Below are positions 8,442 to 17,799 of a DNA stretch of 64,000 bases, one piece after another. A program made the translations under genes and the position numbers. This DNA comes from Streptomyces atratus (GTDB taxonomy: Bacteria > Actinomycetota > Actinomycetes > Streptomycetales > Streptomycetaceae), in the NCBI RefSeq assembly GCF_014648655.1, contig NZ_BMRN01000001.1:248001-312000 (forward strand), in the 5' to 3' direction. Within the stretch, counting starts at the first letter, position 1, and each line of letters begins with the position of its first letter. The notes under the pieces are model-generated. The model saw nothing but the letters and a program-made list of their open reading frames with translations, was not told where the DNA came from and did not search any database.

Positions 8442-9014
8442 TCAGCCCGCCTCCTTGAACCGCCCCGCCTCACCCTCCCCGCCCCCGTACAGCGCGCGGG
8501 TCACCGTCGCGTACGTCGCGCCATGTGCGGCGAGCACGTCGGCGGCCACTCCGGGGCAGGCGGTGAGCGCCAGCAGGAGGTGCTCGTCGCCGATGAAGCG
8601 GTCCCCGCGCCCCGCCGCGATCCGCAGCGACCGCGTCAGGACGCTTTTCGCCCCACGGGTGAACGGGCGACGCCCCGCACCACGCCGCCGGGCCCGGTCC
8701 AGCGCACCCTCCCCATGGGCCTCCTCGACGCGGGCGACGATCTCGGTCACGTCGATGCCGAGACCGGCGAGCGCGTCCGTGTCCGCCCGGGTCAGTCCGC
8801 CGTGGCGGCGGGCCGTGGCCAGCTCGGCCTCGACGGCCGCGCGGCGGTCCACGAGACCCAGCGAGGCGACGGCGAAGGCGGCCCGCCCCTCCTGCCGGTC
8901 CAGCAGAGCGAGCAGCAGATGCTCCTCGGTGACCGATGCCGCGTCGGTCCGTTCGGCATGGGTCACGGCACCGGTCACGGCCCTCCGGGCGTCCTTGGTG
9001 AATCGTTCGAACAT
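8442..9014 (-). CDS. Clp N-terminal-domain protein (stand-alone double Clp-N)
   Basis: A 190-aa protein with two Clp-N repeats: MFERFTKDARRAVTGAVTHA ... EEHLLLALLDR (residues 1-75) and FTRGAKSVLTRSLRIAAGRG ... DEHLLLALTAC (about 115-175). It has no AAA module, so it is not a ClpA/C ATPase. It resembles stand-alone ClpS/Clp-N adaptors that modulate the Clp machinery or bind substrates. Its ATG overlaps the stop of the HTH gene (ATGA), so the pair is translationally coupled. The adaptor role is inferred from the domain only. Confidence 0.82.
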   Translation of the reverse strand: MFERFTKDARRAVTGAVTHAERTDAASVTEEHLLLALLDRQEGRAAFAVASLGLVDRRAAVEAELATARRHGGLTRADTDALAGLGIDVTEIVARVEEAHGEGALDRARRRGAGRRPFTRGAKSVLTRSLRIAAGRGDRFIGDEHLLLALTACPGVAADVLAAHGATYATVTRALYGGGEGEAGRFKEAG

Positions 9015-9223
9015 CACTGCCTCCCGTACTTCTTGTGCACGGCCTGCCTGCTGACGCCCAGTTCGGCCGCGATCTCCTGCCACGACCAGCCCTGCACGCG
9101 GGCGCTCCTGACCTGTACGGCTTCGAGCTGCTCCAGCAGCCGGCGCAGCGCGGCGACCGCCCGCAGCCCCACCCGGGGGTCACGGTCACCGGCGCGCGCG
9201 GCGAGATCCGTCGCTTCAGTCAT
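9014..9223 (-). CDS. Small helix-turn-helix regulator paired with the Clp-N protein
   Basis: A 69-aa protein with an N-terminal helix and a C-terminal HTH (GWSWQEIAAELGVSRQAVHK). The ATG at 9223 was preferred over an upstream one at 9259 because the longer form reads through the operator dyads. It is the first gene of the two-gene operon and lies immediately downstream of two identical inverted repeats, so it is very likely an autoregulator of its own operon. Similar HTH/Clp-N pairs occur in other streptomycetes (recall). Confidence 0.8.
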   Translation of the reverse strand: MTEATDLAARAGDRDPRVGLRAVAALRRLLEQLEAVQVRSARVQGWSWQEIAAELGVSRQAVHKKYGRQ

Positions 9224-9225
9224 GA

Positions 9226-9282
9226 TGTCAACGTAGGTTGACACACCCCTGCCTGTCAACCGTGATTGACAGGCAGGGGTGT
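9226..9282 (-). promoter_or_regulatory. Tandem TGTCAA-N6-TTGACA operators
   Basis: Two perfect copies of TGTCAA, six bases, TTGACA lie at 9226-9243 and 9254-9271, with centres 28 bp apart. The second is embedded in a 17-bp perfect inverted repeat (arms 9243-9259 and 9266-9282, loop CCGTGA). The first ends 2 bp before the start codon of the HTH gene. The longer dyad may also act as the terminator of the GH5 gene upstream. Confidence 0.7.
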
Positions 9283-9353
9283 GCGGGCGCGGTGTGCGGC
9301 GCGTGATGCGGCAGGCGTGGCGTACGGGGCGCGTGGCGCGGTGTACGGGCCGC

Positions 9354-10796
9354 TCAGCCGCGCTCCGTCCCGGCCCCGGTCCCGGTCACCGTCACCGTGA
9401 TGCGCGCCCCCTTGCGGGCCTGGACGCGGACCTCTCCGTCGTGCCGACGGACCTCTGCGCGGCCTTCGACCGAGACCCGCCACCGCCCAGCGGTCGGCGG
9501 CAGCGAGATCTCCGTGGTGCCATGACGGCCCGCCGTATAGGTGAGCCGGTAGACGCGTGCACTGTCGTCGTACGTGTCGGAGTGGACGGTTCCGGCGACG
9601 GCGGGTGCGTACGGTGTGGCGGTCCGCTCCTTGTTGGCGGCGAAGGCGCCGTTCTCGTCCAGGGCGCAGTAGCCACCGCCGTAGCACCACACCCAGCCCG
9701 CCCAGCCCGAGCTGTAGCGGCTCAGGGAGGCCATCGCGTCCCGGTAGAAGCGGCCCATCTGCGGGAGCCTGTTGTTCAGCGGGCCCCATTCGCCGACGAC
9801 GACCGGGATCTTCTGCTGTTTCGGGTACGCGGTGACGGCGGCCTCGTACGACTCGATCCAGCCGGCCGCCGGGTCGTAGTCGGCGCCGGCCTCCATCGCG
9901 GTGTTGTAGAAGTGCGGGGCGTAGACGGTGCGGTGGTCCTTGATCGCGCCCAGTCCGGTGGGCACGCCCTCGCCGACGATGGGGGTCGGTTCGACGAACA
10001 GCCAGTTGTCGCGGTCGACCGAACGGACCGCGCGGGCGAGCCGGTTGTACATCGGGGTGATCTGCTGGGCCTCGATGCGGCGGGCGGCCGTCGGCAGGTC
10101 CTCGCCCTCGCCGAGCTCCCCCATCGGCTCGTTGATCAGGTCGTAGCCGAGGACGGCGGGGTGGTGCCCGAAGCGGCCGGCGACGACCTGCCACATCCGT
10201 GCCTGGGCGCGCTGGAGGTCGGCGTCCTCGTAGAGGTGGGTGAAGGCGCGCTGCACGGCGGGCTCGAAGTACTCCGAGAACCAGTCGTCGGGGTGCGGGG
10301 TGAAGGGCAGACCGTCGGTGCGGGTCGCCCAGGCCGGGATGCCTCGGGCGTTGAACGCCGGGCCGAACACGTCCTGGTGGGCGTCGAGCAGCACCTGGAT
10401 GTCGTACTTCTGCGCCCAGTCCAGGACCCGGTCGATCCGGCGCAGATACTCGGCGCTGTAGTGGCCCCGGCTCGGCTCCAGGTCGTCCCAGAAGAAGAGC
10501 AGCCGGGCGAAGTTGAAGCCCTTGGCCCGCAGATCGCGGAAGTGCTTCTCGGTGATGGCGTTCAGCGCCTGGTCACCGCTGTTCGCCTTGTCCGCGACGC
10601 TCCATCCGCGCAGGGTGAGCGTGCGGCCCTGGTCGTCGGTGAGGCTGGGTATGCCGGCCCGTTCCGATGGTGCCGGGTGTGCTGGGCGCGCCGGGTGTGC
10701 GTCGGCGGCGGGGGCGAGGGCCCCCGCCGCGAGCACGAACGAAGTGACGATCGAGGTGAGTACGCTGCCTGTCCGTATCCGCGTCCGCATTCGCAT
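9354..10796 (-). CDS. Secreted GH5 glycoside hydrolase (endoglycoceramidase/cellulase-like)
   Basis: A 480-aa protein with a signal peptide (MRMRTRIRTGSVLTSIVTSF ... APAADA) and a (beta/alpha)8 GH5 domain. Motifs seen in order are LRGWSV, NFARLLFFWDDLEPSRG, LLDAHQD, LINEPMG with the acid/base Glu, and PVVVGEWGP with the nucleophile Glu. A C-terminal 80-residue beta-sandwich (TAGRHGTTEISLPPTAGRWR) resembles the module seen in endoglycoceramidase-like GH5 enzymes. It is exported and probably cleaves a beta-glycosidic bond of a glycan or glycolipid; the substrate cannot be read from the sequence. Confidence 0.85.
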   Translation of the reverse strand: MRMRTRIRTGSVLTSIVTSFVLAAGALAPAADAHPARPAHPAPSERAGIPSLTDDQGRTLTLRGWSVADKANSGDQALNAITEKHFRDLRAKGFNFARLLFFWDDLEPSRGHYSAEYLRRIDRVLDWAQKYDIQVLLDAHQDVFGPAFNARGIPAWATRTDGLPFTPHPDDWFSEYFEPAVQRAFTHLYEDADLQRAQARMWQVVAGRFGHHPAVLGYDLINEPMGELGEGEDLPTAARRIEAQQITPMYNRLARAVRSVDRDNWLFVEPTPIVGEGVPTGLGAIKDHRTVYAPHFYNTAMEAGADYDPAAGWIESYEAAVTAYPKQQKIPVVVGEWGPLNNRLPQMGRFYRDAMASLSRYSSGWAGWVWCYGGGYCALDENGAFAANKERTATPYAPAVAGTVHSDTYDDSARVYRLTYTAGRHGTTEISLPPTAGRWRVSVEGRAEVRRHDGEVRVQARKGARITVTVTGTGAGTERG

Positions 10797-10828
10797 GGCG
10801 CAGATGAGAACAGCTCACCCCGAACACC

Positions 10829-11794
10829 TCAAGAGCAGGTGAGCACAATCTTTCCGAACTGGTCGCCCGCGGCCAGCCGTTCGAATCCCTCGCGGGCCCG
10901 GTCCAGCGGCAGCACCTCGTCGATGACGGGCCGCACGCCGGTCGTCGCGCAGAACGCCAGCAGATCCTCCAGCTCGTCCTTGGAGCCCATGGTCGAGCCG
11001 ACGACCTTCAGCTCCAGGAAGAAGATCCGGGTCAGCTCGGCGTGCGAGGGCCGGTCGCCGCTGGTCGCACCGGAGATGACGAGCGTGCCGCCGGGGCGCA
11101 GCGACTTCACCGAGTGGGACCAGGTGGCGGCGCCGACCGTTTCGATGACCGCGTCGACGCGCTGCGGCAGCCGCGCGCCCGGTTCGTACGCCTCGATCGC
11201 ACCGAGTTCGACGGCACGCTTGCGCTTGGCCTCGTCGCGGCTGGTGGCGTAGATCCGCAGCCCGGCCGCTCGGCCGAGCACGATCGCGGCGGTGGCGACG
11301 CCGCCGCCCGCACCCTGGACGAGGACCGAATCGCCGGGACGCACCCCGGCGTTGGTGAAGAGCATCCGGTACGCGGTGAGCCAGGCGGTCGGCAGACAGG
11401 CGGCCTGCTCGAAGGTGAGCTCCTTCGGCTTGGGCAGCACATTCCAGCTGGGGACGGTGACCTGCTCGGCGAAGGTGCCCTGATAGCGCTCGGTGAGAAT
11501 GGAACGGGGTTCCTTCGGGCCGACGCCGTGCCCGGTCTGCCCGATGACGGAGTGCAGGACGACCTCGTTGCCGTCCTCGTCGATCCCTGCGGCGTCGCAG
11601 CCGAGAATCATCGGCAGCTTGTCCTCGGCGAGACCGACGCCGCGCAGGGACCAGAGATCGTGATGGTTGAGGGAAGCGGCCCGGACGCTGACGGTCGTCC
11701 AGCCCGGACGCGCCTCGGGGGCGGGGCGTTCGCCCAGCTCAAGGCCGTTGAGGGGGTGGTCGCGGTCGATGCGGGATGCGTAGGCGGCGAACAT
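10829..11794 (-). CDS. Zinc-binding-type alcohol/quinone oxidoreductase (MDR family)
   Basis: A 321-aa medium-chain dehydrogenase/reductase. The GroES-like N-terminus (LNHHDLWSLRGVGLAEDKLP, then MILGCDAAG) is followed by a Rossmann domain with the nucleotide-binding loop VLVQGAGGGVATAAIVLGRA. The usual structural Cys cluster is absent, so it is closer to the quinone-oxidoreductase branch. The ATG at 11794 begins the conserved part; an upstream extension to 11992 is only non-conserved GC-rich sequence. It ends 33 bp before the GH5 start and may be independent. Substrate unknown. Confidence 0.85.
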   Translation of the reverse strand: MFAAYASRIDRDHPLNGLELGERPAPEARPGWTTVSVRAASLNHHDLWSLRGVGLAEDKLPMILGCDAAGIDEDGNEVVLHSVIGQTGHGVGPKEPRSILTERYQGTFAEQVTVPSWNVLPKPKELTFEQAACLPTAWLTAYRMLFTNAGVRPGDSVLVQGAGGGVATAAIVLGRAAGLRIYATSRDEAKRKRAVELGAIEAYEPGARLPQRVDAVIETVGAATWSHSVKSLRPGGTLVISGATSGDRPSHAELTRIFFLELKVVGSTMGSKDELEDLLAFCATTGVRPVIDEVLPLDRAREGFERLAAGDQFGKIVLTCS

Positions 11795-11885
11795 GGCCTT
11801 GACGATAGGCCGGGCGCGGGCCGGGCGTAACCGGCCACGGGTGTGACGCGCACCGCGCGGGGTGGGCGGGCACGCCGCGCATCCC

Positions 11886-11905
11886 AGCCCCTCCGGCGAT
11901 TGAGG
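11886..11905 (+). repeat. Streptomycete intergenic repeat motif, copy 1
   Basis: AGCCCCTCCGGCGATTGAGG lies between the malic enzyme and the MDR gene. The same element in inverse orientation is at 51605-51624 and 51673-51692. It is a recurrent intergenic motif in Streptomyces (recall), often next to terminators. Confidence 0.6.
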
Positions 11906-12037
11906 AGCGGGGGTCCGGGGGCGGAGCCCTCGGTTACGGGAAGGGGCGGGGTGGGGGACAAGCCCGCCGCAGGCGCACCCCGCACCCCGCACCCCGCACC
12001 CGGGAACTCGTACCCCGCCCCGCCCCGCCCCACCGGC

Positions 12038-13249
12038 TCAGCGTCGGGCCACACCCTCCGCCCGCGCGGCGGCCGCCACAGCGGCCGTGACGGCAGGAGC
12101 CACCCGCTCGTCGAACGGCGACGGAATCACGTAGTCCGCCGCGAGCTCGTCGCCCACGACATCCGCCAGCGCATTCGCCGCAGCGATCTTCATGCCCTCG
12201 GTGATCCGGGAGGCCCGGACCTGCAGGGCACCCGCGAAGATGCCGGGGAAGGCCAGCACGTTGTTGATCTGGTTCGGGTAGTCGGAGCGCCCGGTCGCCA
12301 CGACGGCCGCGTACTTGTGCGCGATGTCGGGGTGGACCTCGGGGTTCGGATTCGCCATCGCGAAGACGAACGCACCCGGCGCCATCGAGGCGACGGCCGC
12401 CTCGGGCACCGTACCGCCGGAAACCCCGATGAAGACGTCCGCGCCGGCCAGCGCGCTCTCCAGCGGACCGGAGATCCCGGCCCGGTTCGTGAGCTCGGCC
12501 AGCTCGCGCTTGACGTCCGTCAGATCCTCGCGGTCCCGGCTGACAATGCCCTTGCGGTCGGCCACGGCGACATCACCGAGCCCCGCCTCCAGCAGGAACT
12601 TGGCGATGGCCACCCCGGCCGCACCGGCGCCGGAGATGACGCCGCGCAGCTCGCCGAGGCTCCGGCCGGACAGCTTCGCGGCGTTGCGCAGGGCCGCGAG
12701 CGTCACCACGGCGGTGCCGTGCTGGTCGTCGTGGAAAACCGGGATGTCGAGCCGCTCCTGCAGCTTGCGCTCGATCTCGAAGCAGCGCGGCGCCGAGATG
12801 TCCTCCAGGTTCACGCCACCGAAGGACGGCGCGAGCCGGACGACCGTCTCGACGATCTCGTCCGCGTCGGTGGTCGCGAGCGCGATCGGGACCGCGTCGA
12901 CGCCGCCGAACTGCTTGAACAGAATCGCCTTGCCCTCCATCACGGGGAGGGACGCCTCGGGACCGATGTCGCCGAGGCCGAGGACCGCGGTGCCGTCCGT
13001 CACGACGGCGACGACCTGCGACTTCCAGGTGTAGTCGTGGACCAGCTCGGGATTCTCGGCGATGGCGCTGCACACTTTGGCGACGCCGGGCGTGTACGCG
13101 AGGGACAGGTCGTCCTTGTTGCGGACGGGAACGGTGGCCTGCACGGCCATCTTGCCGCCGCGGTGAAGCGCGAAGGCCGGATCGAACGGCTCTTCGGTGT
13201 CGCTGTCGGTGGTGCTGTCGCTGCGAGGATTGACGATCTCCGCTGCCAT
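12038..13249 (-). CDS. NAD(P)-dependent malic enzyme
   Basis: A 403-aa malic enzyme, decarboxylating malate to pyruvate with NAD(P)H formation. Visible motifs are YTPGVAKVC, the catalytic Tyr/Lys region GLGDIGPEASLPVMEGKAIL, the metal-binding EDISAPRCFEIE, HDDQHGTA, and the nucleotide-binding loop VISGAGAAGVAIAKFLLEAG. The length is typical of the bacterial short form. It is monocistronic, on the minus strand, with its promoter in the 523-bp gap to the amino-acid ABC operon. It links the TCA cycle to pyruvate and NADPH supply. Confidence 0.93.
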   Translation of the reverse strand: MAAEIVNPRSDSTTDSDTEEPFDPAFALHRGGKMAVQATVPVRNKDDLSLAYTPGVAKVCSAIAENPELVHDYTWKSQVVAVVTDGTAVLGLGDIGPEASLPVMEGKAILFKQFGGVDAVPIALATTDADEIVETVVRLAPSFGGVNLEDISAPRCFEIERKLQERLDIPVFHDDQHGTAVVTLAALRNAAKLSGRSLGELRGVISGAGAAGVAIAKFLLEAGLGDVAVADRKGIVSRDREDLTDVKRELAELTNRAGISGPLESALAGADVFIGVSGGTVPEAAVASMAPGAFVFAMANPNPEVHPDIAHKYAAVVATGRSDYPNQINNVLAFPGIFAGALQVRASRITEGMKIAAANALADVVGDELAADYVIPSPFDERVAPAVTAAVAAAARAEGVARR

Positions 13250-13772
13250 GGTGTTGACCCCTTAAGTCTTCAACGTTTGAGGGTGGCCACTCCTGATTGA
13301 GGAGGGGTGGGCGGGCACCGCGTACGCTCCCTGCGCCCGGCGGTTGGCCCGCCCCGGCAGGGGGTGATACATACGCGCGGGCGCGCCGCACACGCGCCCT
13401 GAGCCCCGGATGAGGGGTGTAAAGGTCTTTCTTACCGGACGGACCACGTTACGGACGAGTCCATATCGACGCGGTGATGTGACTCATAGTCGAATATCTG
13501 GACAAGTCAGCCAACTGGGGAAATGACGTGCACCAGCCGAGACGCGCCGAAAATCCTCCGGCGTCAGGAAGAAAACCTCACAGATGGTCCGGCCTTGATG
13601 TACCGGCCCCTTGAGGTTCGGGGATCGCCCGTTACCCGATTTTGACATGACTGGCCCCCTGTTTGGGCAAATTCGAATGGCAAGATGCCGTAATCGCACA
13701 GGGCGGCGACATCCGACATCGCATGTCATACCGCCTGGCACCACCACCCTCACCTGCCGGAGGAACCCGATC
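13250..13772. promoter_or_regulatory. Gene-free divergent promoter region
   Basis: No convincing gene is seen in this 523-bp gap. It must hold the promoters of malic enzyme (leftward) and the amino-acid ABC operon (rightward). A hairpin-like CCACTCCTGATTGAGGAGGG begins at 13288. A TTGACA hexamer at 13642-13647 could be a -35 element for the rightward operon. The ABC start is preceded by GGAGGAA. Confidence 0.4.
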
Positions 13773-14729
13773 ATGACCGCAAGCACCACACGTCGTACGG
13801 CCGCGAAGTCCCGGATTGCAGCGGTCGGCGCCATCGCGGTCGCCGGCACCATGCTGCTGACCGCCTGTGGCGACCAGACGAACTCGGACACCCCGAAGAA
13901 GGCGGGCGGCAGCGAGAACAGCGCACCGCTCTTCGCCAAGCTGCCGACGGACATCCAGAAGGCCGGCGTCATCAAGGTCGGCACCGACGCCACATACGCC
14001 CCGATGGAGATCAAGCAGGGCGAGAAGATCGTCGGTGTCGACCCGGACATCGCCGCGGCCCTGGGCAAGCAGCTCGGTGTGAGGTTCGAGTTCACCTCCG
14101 GCACCTTCGACACCCTGCTCGGTGCACTGCCCACCGGCCGCTACGACGCGGTCATGTCCTCCATGAGCGACACCAAGGCCCGCCAGGAGGGGCTGGACAG
14201 CAAGGGCAAGAAGACCGGCACGGGTGTCGACTTCGTCGACTACTTCACCGCCAGCACCGGCATCCTGGTGAAGAAGGGCAACCCGGAAGGCATCACGTCC
14301 GTCGACGACCTGTGCGGCAAGAAGCTCGCCGTCCAGCGCGGTACGACGTACGAGACCGCCGCCAAGAACCTGTCGGCCAAGTGCGCGACGGACGGCAGGG
14401 CGAAGATCTCCATCGAGGCGTTCTCGACCGACGCCGAGGCCCAGACCCGGGTCAAGTCGGGCGGCGCCGTCGCCGACCTGAACGACTCCCCGGTCGCCGC
14501 GTACATCGCCAAGTCCGCGGGCGGCGGCAACGACTTCGAGGCCATCGCCGACAAGGGGGACGCCGGCCCGTTCGGTATCGCGGTCGACAAGAAGAACACG
14601 CAGCTGCGTGACGCGCTCCGAGACGCCCTGGACGCGATCATTGCCGACGGCACCTACAAGGCCGCTCTCGACAAGTGGGGCGCCGGTGACGGTGCGGTCA
14701 CCAAAGCAGTCGTCAACGGCGGCTCCTGA
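13773..14729 (+). CDS. Polar amino-acid ABC transporter substrate-binding lipoprotein
   Basis: A 318-aa periplasmic-binding-type protein (SBP family 3) with a lipoprotein signal ending in LLTACGD. The SBP motif VIKVGTDATYAPMEIKQ with GVDPDIAAALGKQLGV follows, then LPTGRYDAVMSSM. The ATG at 13773 follows GGAGGAA and begins the signal peptide; longer upstream forms lack support. It captures an extracellular polar or charged amino acid for the permease and ATPase that follow in the same operon. The ligand is not determined; FEFTSGTFDTLLGALPTGRY is compatible with glutamate/glutamine or cationic types. Confidence 0.9.
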   Translation: MTASTTRRTAAKSRIAAVGAIAVAGTMLLTACGDQTNSDTPKKAGGSENSAPLFAKLPTDIQKAGVIKVGTDATYAPMEIKQGEKIVGVDPDIAAALGKQLGVRFEFTSGTFDTLLGALPTGRYDAVMSSMSDTKARQEGLDSKGKKTGTGVDFVDYFTASTGILVKKGNPEGITSVDDLCGKKLAVQRGTTYETAAKNLSAKCATDGRAKISIEAFSTDAEAQTRVKSGGAVADLNDSPVAAYIAKSAGGGNDFEAIADKGDAGPFGIAVDKKNTQLRDALRDALDAIIADGTYKAALDKWGAGDGAVTKAVVNGGS

Positions 14730-14756
14730 CCCGCGCACCACTGAAGGGCAGTCGTT

Positions 14757-15695
14757 GTGAACAACAAGATCAAGAAGATTCCGTCCGGGGTGATACCCGC
14801 GCCGGACGGGATCCCGCCCCAGGCCATCAAGGCCATCCCGGTACGCCACTACGGGCGCTGGATCAGCGCCGTAGTCGTGCTCGCGTTGCTCGTCGGGCTT
14901 GTGTACGCCTTCTCGCAGGGCAACGTGCGCTGGGCGACCGTGCCGGACAAGCTGTTCGACGCCAGCATTTTGACCGGCCTCCGGAACACGGTCTACATCA
15001 GCGTGGCCTCCATGGCCCTGGGCCTGGTGCTCGGCGTGCTGTTCGCCGTGATGCGCTTGTCCAAGAACCCGGTGACCAGCACGATCGCCTGGCTGTACAT
15101 CTGGTTCTTCCGGGGCACCCCGGTCTATGTGCAGCTGCTCATCTGGTTCAACCTCGCCCTGATCTTCCCGATCCTCGACATCGGGTTCTACCGGGACGAG
15201 ATGACCGATGTCATGACTCCGTTCCTGGCCGCCCTGCTGGGCCTCGGCCTCAATGAGGGCGCGTACATGGCGGAGATCGTCCGGTCCGGCATCCAGTCGG
15301 TGGACGAGGGCCAGACCGAGGCATCCCACGCGCTGGGCATGACCCAGGCGAAGACCATGCGGCGTGTGGTGCTGCCGCAGTCGATGCGGGTGATCATCCC
15401 GCCGACGGGCAACGAATTCATCAACATGCTCAAGACGTCGTCGCTGGTCGTCGCCGTCCAGTACCAGGATCTGCTGCGCAGCGCCCAGGACATCGCGGCC
15501 ACCTCGTTCGCGGTGATGGAGATGCTGTTCGTCGCCTCGATCTGGTACCTGGCCCTGACGAGTGTGTTCAGCGTCGGCCAGTACTACCTGGAGCGCCGCT
15601 ACGCCCGAGGGTCGCTGCGGGCCCTGCCGCCCACTCCGCTGCAGCGCCTGCGGGCCAACCTGAACCTGTTCCGTCGTTCGGAGGTGGCCCGATGA
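14757..15695 (+). CDS. Polar amino-acid ABC transporter permease
   Basis: A 312-aa HisM/GlnP-type permease with a GTG start 28 nt after the SBP stop. About six hydrophobic segments are seen, starting [18 protein letters not shown], and the EAA loop motif is [21 protein letters not shown] long cytoplasmic N-terminus precedes the first TM. It forms the transmembrane channel, probably as a homodimer because no second permease gene is present. The stop overlaps the ATPase start (ATGA). Confidence 0.92.
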   Translation: MNNKIKKIPSGVIPAPDGIPPQAIKAIPVRHYGRWISAVVVLALLVGLVYAFSQGNVRWATVPDKLFDASILTGLRNTVYISVASMALGLVLGVLFAVMRLSKNPVTSTIAWLYIWFFRGTPVYVQLLIWFNLALIFPILDIGFYRDEMTDVMTPFLAALLGLGLNEGAYMAEIVRSGIQSVDEGQTEASHALGMTQAKTMRRVVLPQSMRVIIPPTGNEFINMLKTSSLVVAVQYQDLLRSAQDIAATSFAVMEMLFVASIWYLALTSVFSVGQYYLERRYARGSLRALPPTPLQRLRANLNLFRRSEVAR

Positions 15696-16459
15696 ACACG
15701 CACCCGATGGTGAAGGCCCAGGGCGTCCACAAGTCCTTCGGTGCCGCGCACATCCTCAAGGGCATCGACCTGGAGGTCGCCCCGCGCGAGGTCTTCTGTC
15801 TGATCGGCCCGTCCGGTTCCGGCAAGTCGACCTTCCTGCGGTGCATCAACCACCTGGAACAGATCAACGCCGGCCGGCTGTACGTCGACGGCGAGCTGGT
15901 GGGCTACCGCCAGAAGGGCGACAAGCTCTACGAGCTCAAGGCCGGCGAAGTCGCTCTGAAGCGCCGGGACATCGGCATGGTCTTCCAGCGCTTCAACCTC
16001 TTCCCTCATATGACGGCGATCGAGAACGTCATGGAGGCTCCGGTCCAGGTCAAGGGCGAGGCGAAGGCAGTGGCCAGGGCCCGGGCGGAGCGGCTGCTGG
16101 ACCGGGTGGGCCTGGCCGGCAAGGCCAAGAACTACCCCTCCCAGCTCTCCGGCGGCCAGCAGCAGCGGGTGGCCATCGCCCGCGCCCTGGCGATGGAGCC
16201 GAAGCTGATGCTCTTCGACGAGCCGACGTCGGCGCTCGACCCGGAGCTGGTGGGCGATGTCCTGGACGTCATGCGCGGTCTCGCGGAGGACGGCATGACG
16301 ATGATCGTCGTGACCCATGAGATGGGCTTCGCCCGTGAGGTCGGCGATGCGCTGGTCTTCATGGACGACGGCGTGGTGGTCGAGTCGGGCCACCCGCGCG
16401 ACGTACTGACCAACCCGCAGCACGACCGGACGAAGTCGTTCCTGTCGAAGGTGCTCTAG
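15692..16459 (+). CDS. Polar amino-acid ABC transporter ATP-binding protein
   Basis: A 255-aa ABC ATPase of the GlnQ/GluA type. Walker A is GPSGSGKST, the signature is LSGGQQQR, Walker B is [14 protein letters not shown] and the H-loop is VTHEMG. The Q-loop [14 protein letters not shown] is typical of polar amino-acid importers. It overlaps the permease by 4 nt and is followed by a strong hairpin terminator at 16470-16509. It powers uptake of the amino acid bound by the upstream lipoprotein. Confidence 0.94.
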   Translation: MNTHPMVKAQGVHKSFGAAHILKGIDLEVAPREVFCLIGPSGSGKSTFLRCINHLEQINAGRLYVDGELVGYRQKGDKLYELKAGEVALKRRDIGMVFQRFNLFPHMTAIENVMEAPVQVKGEAKAVARARAERLLDRVGLAGKAKNYPSQLSGGQQQRVAIARALAMEPKLMLFDEPTSALDPELVGDVLDVMRGLAEDGMTMIVVTHEMGFAREVGDALVFMDDGVVVESGHPRDVLTNPQHDRTKSFLSKVL

Positions 16460-16469
16460 GAGCGCGCGA

Positions 16470-16509
16470 GGAGGGCGGTACGGACCGGTCCAGGCCCGTA
16501 CCGCCCTCC
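16470..16509 (+). terminator. Hairpin terminator of the ABC operon
   Basis: A 14-bp perfect inverted repeat with arms GGAGGGCGGTACGG (16470-16483) and CCGTACCGCCCTCC (16496-16509), followed by TCTTCG. It sits 10 bp after the ATPase stop. Confidence 0.8.
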
Positions 16510-16546
16510 TCTTCGTATCCCTGCTCCTGTTCCGTCCGTCTGCTCC

Positions 16547-17314
16547 CTACTTCTTCGGCAGCAGTTCGGGGCTGAGCATCAGGGTCCGCATCTGGGCGCG
16601 GGTGAGTGGCGGGGTCTTGAGGAGCGGGCCCTGTGCCTGCTCGCTCACGAGACCGGTGCTGCTGCGGACGGCCAGCAGCCCGCCGTCCTTCAGGACGAGC
16701 CGGCCGACGAGCTCGGGCCCCCACAGGGGTGTGCCCCCGTACTTCATCGGGTCGCTCCAGGTGGTCAGCACCCGACCGTCCGGGAGCTCTTCCCGTACGC
16801 AGTCCGCCGGACGATGCTCCCCGTTGGTGGGCTTGCACAGGTCCGCGGCCGGATCGAGTCCGCCGAACTTCTTCACGACGGACTCGGCATCCCTGAGGTC
16901 GACGGTGAGATAGCCGACGCCGCCGTCCCTGCGGACGGCGTACTGCCCGTCCAGCGGTCCCACCGGGTCTTCCTTGGCCTGCTCGGGGGTGGCGTTCTTG
17001 ATGACGACGGCCAGCGAGACCTGTTCGACGCTCCCCACGTCCTTGGGCAGCAACTTGACCAACTGCTCGGCCCTGCCGGTGTTTTCCGCGAGCTCGGCCG
17101 GGGCGGCGACCGACGACTCCTTCGGCTTCGTCCCCGAGGCGAGGCCCGGTACCGCGACCACTCCGGCGGCGACCACGGCGAGTGCGGCCGCCGATACGGT
17201 GACCCGGCGCCGCAGTCGCACCCGGGCGGCTCCGGCGTACACCGCCTGGGTGGAGATGACCGGCTGTCCCGCGTCCGCGGCGACCCGCCCCAGCAGCTCA
17301 TGCACGTCGTTCAT
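16547..17314 (-). CDS. Membrane-anchored protein cotranscribed with SigE-family sigma factor
   Basis: A 255-aa protein. The short cytoplasmic N-terminus (MNDVHELLGRVAADAGQPVI) precedes one membrane segment (VTVSAAALAVVAAGVVAVPG), and the rest is an extracytoplasmic domain without recognised motifs. It starts inside the sigma-factor stop (ATGA overlap), which suggests an anti-sigma or sigma-associated role. However, no zinc-binding anti-sigma (ZAS) HxxxCxxC motif is seen. Function is inferred from neighbourhood only. Confidence 0.75.
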   Translation of the reverse strand: MNDVHELLGRVAADAGQPVISTQAVYAGAARVRLRRRVTVSAAALAVVAAGVVAVPGLASGTKPKESSVAAPAELAENTGRAEQLVKLLPKDVGSVEQVSLAVVIKNATPEQAKEDPVGPLDGQYAVRRDGGVGYLTVDLRDAESVVKKFGGLDPAADLCKPTNGEHRPADCVREELPDGRVLTTWSDPMKYGGTPLWGPELVGRLVLKDGGLLAVRSSTGLVSEQAQGPLLKTPPLTRAQMRTLMLSPELLPKK

Positions 17315-17799
17315 ACGAATTCCTCTGCCATCTCGGCGCGCAGCGCCGCCAACCCCCGAGCCGCATGGCTCTTGACCGTGTTCTCCCGCATCCCGAGCAG
17401 TTCGGCCGTGGCCTCGACGCTCAGGTCCTCCCAGTAGCGCAGCACCAGTACGGCTCGCTGCTTGGCCGTGAGCCGGGCGAGGGCCGCCCGCACCGCGAGG
17501 CCGGTGTCCGTGTCGGGCGCATGGCCCGCGCGGTCGGGCAGTTCGCCGTACGACTGTTCGCTCCGCCAGAACCGGCGGCGGGCCGCGATGTAGGTGTTGA
17601 CCAGGGTCTTGCGTGCGTACGCCTCGATGTTGTCGAGCCGCCCGTGCCGCCGTCCGCCGAGCACCACTTTGACCAGCGTCGCCTGGACCAGGTCCTCGGC
17701 CTCGTGCCGGTCGCCGCACAGCAGGTACGCGCTGCGGAACAGCGCGGTACGTCTGCCCTCGACGAAGGCGTGCAGCGCGGCATCGTCATCGATCCGCAT
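17311..17799 (-). CDS. SigE-family ECF RNA polymerase sigma factor
   Basis: A 162-aa ECF sigma factor. Region 2 (LFRSAYLLCGDRHEAEDLVQ ATLVKV) and region 4 (RLTAKQRAVLVLRYWEDLSV ... MRENTVKSHAARGL) are both present, in the pattern of the actinobacterial SigE family (SigE70-like, 150-180 aa). Its stop overlaps the start of the membrane protein gene downstream. The signal it responds to is unknown. Confidence 0.9.
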   Translation of the reverse strand: MRIDDDAALHAFVEGRRTALFRSAYLLCGDRHEAEDLVQATLVKVVLGGRRHGRLDNIEAYARKTLVNTYIAARRRFWRSEQSYGELPDRAGHAPDTDTGLAVRAALARLTAKQRAVLVLRYWEDLSVEATAELLGMRENTVKSHAARGLAALRAEMAEEFV

